DNA of 5,372 nt from Pseudomonadota bacterium. GTDB taxonomy: Bacteria > Pseudomonadota > Alphaproteobacteria > Rhizobiales > Methyloligellaceae. The stretch is from positions 1-5,372 of the forward strand of contig JADFHH010000151.1 in assembly GCA_022567275.1 (NCBI GenBank), read 5' to 3'. This document shows positions 1-4,551 of this stretch, piece by piece (positions within the stretch are counted from its first letter, which is position 1; every line of letters starts with the position of its first letter). The position numbers and the translations under genes are program-made. The notes under the pieces were generated by a model. It was not told the DNA's origin, did not search any database, and saw only the letters and a list, made by a program, of their open reading frames with translations.

Positions 1-1016
1 CGGCGTCGGATCAAACCGGCGTCACCGCGGCGGAACTCAATCTCGGCCCGCTGGCCAACAACGGCGGACCGACCCCGACACACGCTCTGCTAACCGGAAG
101 TTTCGCCATCGACACTGGTGTGGCTCCGTGCCCCGCGGCGGATCAGCGAAGTGTTCTGCGTAGCGACGGCCTGTGCGACGTCGGAGCGTATGAGTCCGTG
201 GCTATGGAAACCGCCATCGACATCAAGCCGGGAAGCGATCGCAACCCGATCAACCTGAAGAAGCGCGGTGTGATCCCTGTCGCATTGCTGGGAAGTGCCG
301 CGTTCGATGTCACCAACGTCGACGTGACCACGTTGACGTTCGGACCGGCCGGTGCGACCCCTGACCACGACCTGACCGACCCGGATGTTTACGACAGCCA
401 TATACTGGACGTAAACGACGACGGATTCTTCGATCTTGTTTCGCACTACCGCGTTTCGGATACGGGCCTACTACCCGAACATACTTCTGCTTGCCTGTCG
501 GGTGTGACGTATGGCGGCGTCGCCATCGGCGCCATGCCGATATCCCAGCTCCCGGCGCGCACAAGTTTGCAGGCCGGACAGCGGATTATTCTCGATGGCT
601 CGATTGATACGCGCGGGAGAATAGCCGTGAAACAGGTTCGCAGTCCGGGCGTTATTACGCGCGTTCCCGCTGAGTTGCGCAAGCAGCTGAACGCACCGCC
701 CCCGCCCCGCCGCCAGATCGAACCGCCGGCATCTCCCGCACCGGTCATCCGCGATCCACGGCCATTGAACCCGCCCGTTTTCAGCCCCCAGGACACACCG
801 CCCGGTCTCCCCCACGAGGTCAGACCGCCCGTGTTCCGCCCGCTGGACAGCCCAAGCGAACGCCCCGCGCCGATATTCCGCGCTCCACCGCCATCGCTGC
901 CGCCCGTGTTCCGCCCCCGGGTCAGACCGCCCGCAGGCCCCGCGCCGGTCATCCGCGCTCCGCTGCCATCGTCCCCCTCCGTGCTCAGCCCGGCGCCAGG
1001 CAGGCTGGAGAGGTGA
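1..1016 (+). CDS. C-terminal part of a secreted beta-helix / choice-of-anchor Q-type protein with a proline-rich repeat tail (5' end outside window)
   Basis: The frame is open from the first complete codon (base 3), giving 337 visible residues. A GTG at 120 lies inside a conserved motif and is not the start. Visible residues about 13-64 (NLGPLANNGGPTPTHALL, then GSFAID, then two Cys and DVGAYE) are the signature that closes many bacterial right-handed parallel beta-helix proteins, annotated as choice-of-anchor Q domain. Residues about 70-180 form a second domain starting IDIKPGS and GVIPVALLG, with a calcium-loop-like DVNDDGFFD (408-434) and LVSHYR. Such proteins are usually exported and act at the cell surface or outside; the exact function is unknown. 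After about residue 231 (base 693) the protein is a basic proline-rich tail with three 18-residue repeats, ending without a PEP-CTERM, LPXTG or membrane anchor. The stop is 4 bp from the convergent aminotransferase stop. I am confident of the domains but not of any role. Confidence 0.85.
   Translation, partial: ASDQTGVTAAELNLGPLANNGGPTPTHALLTGSFAIDTGVAPCPAADQRSVLRSDGLCDVGAYESVAMETAIDIKPGSDRNPINLKKRGVIPVALLGSAAFDVTNVDVTTLTFGPAGATPDHDLTDPDVYDSHILDVNDDGFFDLVSHYRVSDTGLLPEHTSACLSGVTYGGVAIGAMPISQLPARTSLQAGQRIILDGSIDTRGRIAVKQVRSPGVITRVPAELRKQLNAPPPPRRQIEPPASPAPVIRDPRPLNPPVFSPQDTPPGLPHEVRPPVFRPLDSPSERPAPIFRAPPPSLPPVFRPRVRPPAGPAPVIRAPLPSSPSVLSPAPGRLER
735..992 (+). repeat. Three imperfect 18-codon proline-rich repeats inside the beta-helix protein gene
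   Basis: Copies lie at 735-788 (PAPVIRDPRPLNPPVFSP), 864-917 (PAPIFRAPPPSLPPVFRP) and 939-992 (PAPVIRAPLPSSPSVLSP). A half unit reading RPPVFRP lies at 822-842. Offsets between copies are 129 and 75 bases, so the frame is kept. The similarity is visible at DNA level, for example a shared gtcagaccgcccg at 819-831 and again at 920-932. This suggests internal duplication of coding DNA. Such a tail would be extended and unstructured; a role as wall-spanning spacer is only a guess. Confidence 0.75.
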
Positions 1017-1020
1017 CCAG

Positions 1021-2331
1021 TCACTCGCTGTTTACCGCGATGTCCCCGTTCCGTTCAGCCAGCAGTTTTTCCGAAACACCCAGCAGGATTGCCAGTGAAA
1101 TGCCTTCGCTGGCGGGTTTTAGATCGGTGAGTTCCGGACAGGTGGGCGCGATGCGGATATTGCGGTCGCGCGGGTCCTTGCCATAGGGAAATGTCGCGCC
1201 GGCGGGCACCAGGGCGACCCCGGCCTGTTTCGCCAGTTCCACGACGCGCCTTGCACAGCCATCGATCACATTGACATCGATGAAATAACCGCCTTCCGGC
1301 CTGGTCCATGTGGCGGCGCCGGTTCCTTTCAAACGCTTGTCGAACGCCGCATAGACGGCCTCGAATTTGGGAACGATGACGGCGCGGTGGCGCGCCATGA
1401 GCCGGTCCAGCCCGGCGGCGTCCTTCAGGTAGCGAACATGGCGCAACTGGTTGAGTTTGTCCGCGCCGATGGTTCGCTTGCTCATGCTTGCCACCAGCCA
1501 TGCGACATTGGCCGGCGATGCGGCGAACAGCGCCAGCCCGCCGCCGCCGAAAGTAATTTTCGAGGTGGAGCCGAAGACCAGGGCGCGGTCGGGATTTCCG
1601 GCCCCTTCGCAGAGCTCGAGGATATTCAGAATTTCCCGGCGCGGCTCGGTCAGATTGTGCAACGCATAGGCATTATCCCAGAACAGCCGGAAATCCGGTG
1701 CGCCCGTTTTCATGGCGGCGAGCCGCGCGACGGTTTCATCGCTATAGGTGTCGCCGGAGGGATTGGAGTATTTCGGCACGCACCACATGGCCTTGACTTC
1801 CGGCAAGGCGGCAAGGCGTTCGACCTCATCCATGTCTGGCCCTTGGCCCGTCATTTCCACCGGGATCATCTCAATCGCGTATTCCTCGCAGATGGCGAAA
1901 TGCCGGTCATAGCCCGGAACCGGGCAGATAAATGACGCTTTGGCCGCCTCGCTCCATGGCGCGTCACTGCCCGGCACGCCCTTGAGGAGCGCGTAGACGA
2001 TGCAGTCGTGCATCAGGGCGAGGCTCGCATTATTGCCGACGATGATTTGCTCTACGGGCGCGCCGAGCATTTCACGGAACAACGCGCGTGCTTCCGCCAG
2101 GCCTTGCAGCGAACCGCCATAGTTTCGCGCGTCGCTGCCATCGCTCAGATGGTAGTCAATATTTTCGGGTAAGCGCAGCAGCGCATTCGACAGATCGAGC
2201 TGAGCCGCCGACGGCTTTCCGCGCGTCATGTCGAGCTTCAGCCCGCGCGCGCGGAACGCCTCGAAATCCCTGGCGCACCGGTCGTGAAAGTCATGCAAGT
2301 CAGCGGTTGAGAAATCCTTGAGTTCGGACAT
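1021..2331 (-). CDS. PLP-dependent aspartate aminotransferase, subgroup Ic (AspT-like)
   Basis: The 436-residue product is full length and resembles Corynebacterium glutamicum AspT along its whole length (subgroup Ic, Pfam Aminotran_MocR). The expected reaction is L-aspartate + 2-oxoglutarate to oxaloacetate + L-glutamate in the cytoplasm. Fold type I residues are present: TRGKPS near residues 36-41, RNYGG at 69-73, CPVPGYDRHF at 136-145, N190 in SNPSG, D219 and Y222 in WDNAY, the Schiff-base lysine K258 in STSK, a glycine-rich run at 262-265, and R393 in NIRIAP for the substrate carboxylate. The ATG at 2329-2331 gives the family's usual N-terminus and has AGGG upstream at proper spacing. The gene converges on the beta-helix gene with a 4 bp gap. 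Upstream, 23 bp away on the same strand, is a wrbA 3' remnant, so it probably once sat downstream of wrbA. The family is clear; substrate preference is inferred. Confidence 0.93.
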   Translation of the reverse strand: MSELKDFSTADLHDFHDRCARDFEAFRARGLKLDMTRGKPSAAQLDLSNALLRLPENIDYHLSDGSDARNYGGSLQGLAEARALFREMLGAPVEQIIVGNNASLALMHDCIVYALLKGVPGSDAPWSEAAKASFICPVPGYDRHFAICEEYAIEMIPVEMTGQGPDMDEVERLAALPEVKAMWCVPKYSNPSGDTYSDETVARLAAMKTGAPDFRLFWDNAYALHNLTEPRREILNILELCEGAGNPDRALVFGSTSKITFGGGGLALFAASPANVAWLVASMSKRTIGADKLNQLRHVRYLKDAAGLDRLMARHRAVIVPKFEAVYAAFDKRLKGTGAATWTRPEGGYFIDVNVIDGCARRVVELAKQAGVALVPAGATFPYGKDPRDRNIRIAPTCPELTDLKPASEGISLAILLGVSEKLLAERNGDIAVNSE

Positions 2332-2337
2332 GGCAAA

Positions 2338-2342
2338 CCCTG
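2338..2342 (-). promoter_or_regulatory. Ribosome binding site of the aminotransferase gene
   Basis: On the minus strand this reads CAGGG, followed by 6 bases and the ATG at 2329-2331. It is a modest Shine-Dalgarno sequence, but the only one near this start, and it supports the chosen ATG. Confidence 0.5.
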
Positions 2343-2354
2343 GGTTTTAAAGTC

Positions 2355-2465
2355 CTAGCTAATCAGCTTTTGCGCGATCGTCGCCACATGGTGGCCCTGA
2401 AAACTCGCCAGGTTCAGCTCTTTTTGCGAGGGCTGGCGCGAGCCGTCCGGTCCGGCGGAAATTCA
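2355..2465 (-). pseudogene. wrbA: 3' remnant of wrbA (flavodoxin-like NAD(P)H:quinone oxidoreductase)
   Basis: The minus strand from 2462 down to the TAG at 2355-2357 reads ISAGPDGSRQPSQKEL, NLASFQGHHVATIAQKL and IS. From memory, the E. coli WrbA C-terminus reads IAGGDGSRQPSQEEL, then SIARYQG, YVA and AVKL, so the match is close over about 33 residues and ends at the natural C-terminus. WrbA is a tetrameric FMN enzyme that reduces quinones; this tail alone cannot work. Directly upstream in frame is a TGA stop (2463-2465), and the sequence beyond it does not show the expected GGTPYGATT stretch, so about 80% of the gene is missing and the break is at about 2462. The aminotransferase start lies 23 bp downstream on the same strand, as in an operon. 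The fragment is too short to appear as a normal ORF. Confidence 0.82.
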
Positions 2466-2485
2466 AACTGAATCATAATCGATAT

Positions 2486-2592
2486 TTACGAACGCTTTAT
2501 CACACCGCCGTCCCCGTCAAACAGCCGGGCACGGGGAAGCGACACCGTCAGCGCCCCGAAGGTGCCGGCAAGCTGCCGCCGCCGGTGGCGCG
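2486..2592 (-). pseudogene. Probable fragment of an IS256/Mutator-family transposase
   Basis: On the minus strand an open stretch ending at the TAA at 2486-2488 contains RRRQLAG, GTFGALTVSLPRARL and DGDGGVIKRS. This resembles the N-terminal third of alphaproteobacterial IS256-type transposases, where R-R-L-x-GTFG-x-x-x-VxVPRARL-x-x-x-DG is followed by E-W-(R/K)-S. Only about 34 residues match. The Trp is lost and a stop follows the Ser, so nothing functional remains. I see no terminal inverted repeats or target-site duplication. The match is from memory of the family; the alternative is chance resemblance in a shadow frame of the overlapping plus-strand reading. Confidence 0.4.
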
Positions 2593-2820
2593 AGCATTGA
2601 TTTTGTAGTGCCCGCAATCCTTCTCCTGAGTGATCCAACCGTATGTGTCCACGGATTCGGCATCGAATTGAGGATAACGCAGCCCAAACCGGAGATGGAT
2701 ACCATCCCGTCTTTATTGGGGCGGGATGTGCTGAATCGCTGCCGTATAGACTATCATCCACAGTCAGGCGTTTTGGACATCGACATAGTTTCGTCCGATA
2801 GCCAATTCCCTATCCAATAA
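2593..2820 (+). pseudogene. C-terminal fragment of a retropepsin-like aspartyl protease
   Basis: The plus-strand frame encodes DFVVPAILLLSD, ELRITQPKPEMD, IPSLLGRDVLNRCRIDYHP and LDIDIVSSD before the TAA at 2818-2820. A hydrophobic strand, a Pro/Glu stretch, then PSLLGRD(V/I)LNRWR and a final strand are what I recall of the C-terminal half of small bacterial retropepsin-like proteins, which cut peptides as dimers. The N-terminal half with the catalytic Asp-Thr-Gly is missing: the frame is open back to a TAA at 2476-2478, but what it encodes there shows no DTG and overlaps the minus-strand transposase scrap. The usual Trp of NRWR is Cys. A GTG at 2608 could start a 70-residue peptide, but no good ribosome binding site precedes it. 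I read it as a decayed, truncated gene, moderately sure. Confidence 0.55.
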
Positions 2821-2879
2821 GTGATCTGGAAGTGTCGCGCGTGGATGTGCTGGTGCGGCTGGTGGACAAGTCCGCCTGA
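2802..2879 (+). other. Short unrecognised C-terminal coding tail
   Basis: After a TAG at 2799-2801 this frame is open to the TGA at 2877-2879 and ends DLEVSRVDVLVRLVDKSA. The last 19 codons have GC-rich third positions and a regular amphipathic pattern, as in a genuine gene end, whereas the preceding residues do not. There is no start codon or ribosome binding site. It overlaps the end of the retropepsin remnant. I do not recognise the family. It may be another gene-end scrap or chance. Confidence 0.2.
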
Positions 2880-2891
2880 GCGGGCCACGCC

Positions 2892-3437
2892 CTATTTCAT
2901 TTTTTCATCGCGATAGACGCCCCACAGCCGTTGTTGCTCAATCCAGCCGGTAATGCCGCCAGCGGTGAAGCTGCACCATTCGCCGCCGCATTCGTGCACC
3001 GACCCCAGCACGCCGGGTTCCAGCCGGGCGACGGTTCGGGCGCTGGCGGAGGGGTCGTCATAAAGCGTGATCGTCTCGCGGGTGTCGACCCAGGGCATGA
3101 CAAGGGCCGTGCGCCGGCCTGACAACAGCGCATGGAACACCCAGCCCTCGGACCCCTCGCTATCGCGAATCTGGCGCCAGTTTTCAACTTCGGCCATCAC
3201 TTCGACCGGCAGCCCGGCGCGTGAAAACACCCACGCCACAGCATGCTCCGTGCTCGGCCCCTTGCGCACATTGACACGGTTGGACTTGAGGCTCACGAAC
3301 CGGGGCAGCTGCAATCCGCTCGCGCCAAGCTTTACCGCTGCTTTGCGTTCGGGTTGTCCGGCAGCGGAGACAGGCGCGGCGATGAGAGCAACCAGGGTCA
3401 GTGCAGTTGCCAGCGTGTGCATAATGCCAGTTCTCAT
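2892..3437 (-). CDS. Secreted protein with two bacterial SH3-like domains
   Basis: The product has 181 residues. Residues 1-25 are a signal peptide: a short N-region with one Arg, a hydrophobic core LATALTLVALIAAP, and a likely cleavage after VSA. Residues about 46-113 form a first SH3-like domain with NRVNVRKGPSTEHAV, VMAEVENWRQIR and GWV. Residues about 119-173 form a second with LYDDPSAS, ECGGEWC (Cys150 and Cys155) and GGITGWIEQ, ending LWGVY. This matches the alphaproteobacterial SH3-domain (SH3_4-like) exported proteins, about 160-200 residues, thought to act in the periplasm or bind cell wall; the real ligand is unknown. ATG at 3437 is preferred over ATG at 3422 because only it gives a positive charge before the hydrophobic core, although neither has a strong ribosome binding site. 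It is transcribed divergently from the 2-hydroxyacid dehydrogenase gene. Confidence 0.88.
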   Translation of the reverse strand: MRTGIMHTLATALTLVALIAAPVSAAGQPERKAAVKLGASGLQLPRFVSLKSNRVNVRKGPSTEHAVAWVFSRAGLPVEVMAEVENWRQIRDSEGSEGWVFHALLSGRRTALVMPWVDTRETITLYDDPSASARTVARLEPGVLGSVHECGGEWCSFTAGGITGWIEQQRLWGVYRDEKMK

Positions 3438-3457
3438 TGATAGTGACCAAATCCCCG

Positions 3458-3480
3458 TGCCGCGAACCAGTGTTGCGGCA
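3458..3480. promoter_or_regulatory. Bulged inverted repeat in the divergent control region
   Basis: TGCCGC at 3458-3463 is the exact complement of GCGGCA at 3475-3480. Inside, AAC (3465-3467) pairs with GTT (3472-3474) around a CAGT loop, leaving one bulged G at 3464. It lies 21 bp before the SH3 gene start and about 80 bp before the dehydrogenase ATG. It could be an operator or a 5' leader hairpin of the SH3 gene. No run of T follows on either side, so it is not a standard terminator. Function is inference only. Confidence 0.3.
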
Positions 3481-3550
3481 AAATGATGAACGGAACATGG
3501 TCAATCCGATTCGCAAGGTGCTTTGTTATATCTCCCCCCTTCTGATAGAC

Positions 3551-3554
3551 AAGG
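3551..3554 (+). promoter_or_regulatory. Ribosome binding site of the 2-hydroxyacid dehydrogenase
   Basis: AAGG followed by CGGC and then ATG at 3559. The spacing of 4 bases is short but acceptable. It supports ATG 3559 over the TTG at 3523, whose extra 12 residues (LYLPPSDRQGG-like) match nothing in the family. Confidence 0.5.
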
Positions 3555-3558
3555 CGGC

Positions 3559-4551
3559 ATGAGCGCCAGGAAACCGCTGGTTGTCGTGACCCGTAAACTG
3601 CCCGATGCGATCGAAACCCGTATGTGCGAGTTGTTTGACGCCCAGCTCAACATTGCCGACGACCCCATGTCCGCCGATCAGCTTGGCGAAGCGGTGGGCA
3701 AGGCCGATGTGCTTGTGCCGACGGTCACCGACCGCATCGACGGCGCCGTTCTGAGCAAGGCTGGCGAGCAATTGAAGCTTATCGCCAATTTCGGCACCGG
3801 CGTCGACAATGTGGATCTGGATACCGCGCGCAACCGCGGCATCATCGTCACCAACACGCCGGGCGTGCTGACCGAGGACACCGCCGACATGACGATGGCG
3901 CTGATTCTGGCGGTGCCGCGCCGGCTGGTGGAAGGCGCCAGCTATCTGAAAAACCCGGACAACAAATGGCAGGGCTGGTCGCCCACATGGATGCTGGGCC
4001 ACCGGATCTACGGCAAGCGGCTCGGCATCATCGGCATGGGCCGCATCGGCCAGGCGGTGGCGCGCCGGGCCAAGGCGTTCGGCCTGCAAATTCATTATCA
4101 CAACCGCCACCGGGTGGCGGACGAGATAGAAGAAGAGCTGGAGGCGACCTATTGGGATAGCCTGGATCAAATGCTCGCGCGTATGGACATCGTCTCGGTC
4201 AATTGCCCGCATACGCCCGCGACCTATCATTTGCTGTCGGCGCGCCGTCTTGAGCTGCTCAAGCCCGACGCCTATATCGTCAACACCGCGCGCGGCGAGG
4301 TGATTGACGAGAACGCTCTGGCGCGGATGATCGTGGCGGGAAAAATCGCCGGCGCGGGGCTCGATGTGTTCGAACATGCGCCGGCGGTCAACGCCAAGCT
4401 GTTGCAAAGCGACCGGGTGGTCGTGCTGCCGCATCTGGCTTCGGCGACGATTGAGGGGCGCATGGATATGGGCGAGAAGGTCATCGTCAACATCAAGACT
4501 TTTCTCGACGGGCATTCTCCCCCTGACCGGGTTCACCCCGCCATGCTGTAG
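3559..4551 (+). CDS. gyaR: D-2-hydroxyacid dehydrogenase, glyoxylate/hydroxypyruvate reductase (D-glycerate dehydrogenase) type, with the catalytic Glu replaced by Ala
   Basis: The 330-residue product is full length for the family of NAD(P)-dependent enzymes that reduce glyoxylate to glycolate or hydroxypyruvate to D-glycerate in the cytoplasm. Residues about 1-105 and 300-330 form the substrate domain, with NFGTGVDNVD at 77-86 and NTPGVLTEDTAD at 99-110. The nucleotide domain carries GMGRIG (159-164), followed by N182-R183 at the end of the second strand, a pattern compatible with NADP. The catalytic Arg is R245 in TARG and the catalytic His is H292 in LPHLAS. The third member of the triad, a Glu 29 residues after the Arg (E269 in E. 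coli SerA; usually in DVFEHEP here), is Ala274: the sequence is DVFEHAP and the codon at 4378-4380 is gcg. Everything else looks intact. It overlaps the convergent EAL gene by 19 bp. Family is certain; exact substrate and activity are not. Confidence 0.92.
   Translation: MSARKPLVVVTRKLPDAIETRMCELFDAQLNIADDPMSADQLGEAVGKADVLVPTVTDRIDGAVLSKAGEQLKLIANFGTGVDNVDLDTARNRGIIVTNTPGVLTEDTADMTMALILAVPRRLVEGASYLKNPDNKWQGWSPTWMLGHRIYGKRLGIIGMGRIGQAVARRAKAFGLQIHYHNRHRVADEIEEELEATYWDSLDQMLARMDIVSVNCPHTPATYHLLSARRLELLKPDAYIVNTARGEVIDENALARMIVAGKIAGAGLDVFEHAPAVNAKLLQSDRVVVLPHLASATIEGRMDMGEKVIVNIKTFLDGHSPPDRVHPAML

Larger units (their letters stand above)
3438..3558. promoter_or_regulatory. Divergent intergenic region presumed to hold both promoters
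   Basis: These 121 bp separate the starts of the SH3 gene (minus) and the dehydrogenase gene (plus), so both promoters are expected here or just inside the genes. An AT-rich GTTATAT at 3525-3531, about 28 bp before the plus-strand ATG, is the best -10 candidate, but no -35 box lies at the right distance. A pyrimidine tract lies at 3531-3542. I cannot assign promoters with confidence. Confidence 0.35.

Noticed and set aside
693..1013. The PxxP-rich tail as a ligand of the SH3 protein encoded at 2892-3437
   Set aside because: Bacterial SH3-like domains are not generally PxxP binders, and the two genes share no operon; co-occurrence in the window is no evidence.
1013..1024. Palindrome GTGAC-CA-GTCAC between the first two genes as a terminator or binding site
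   Set aside because: It is only 5 bp per arm with a 2-base spacer and follows from two TGA stops facing each other; no T run is present.
446..1024. 192-codon Gly/Arg-rich open frame antisense to the proline-rich tail
   Set aside because: It mirrors the Pro/Arg codons of the sense strand and resembles no family I recognise; the sense frame carries the recognised domains.
1387..1935. 182-codon open frame on the plus strand across the aminotransferase gene
   Set aside because: It is a shadow of the well-conserved minus-strand enzyme, with no ribosome binding site or recognisable motif.
2870..2905. Stem GTCCGC-CTGA-GCGGGC followed later by a T-rich stretch as a plus-strand terminator
   Set aside because: The T run begins more than 10 bases after the stem and lies in SH3 coding sequence, and one pair is a wobble.
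3526..4536. 336-codon open frame antisense to the dehydrogenase gene
   Set aside because: Its composition (His, Arg, Ala, Asp rich) is typical of a shadow frame in GC-rich DNA, and the sense strand is a clear, complete enzyme.
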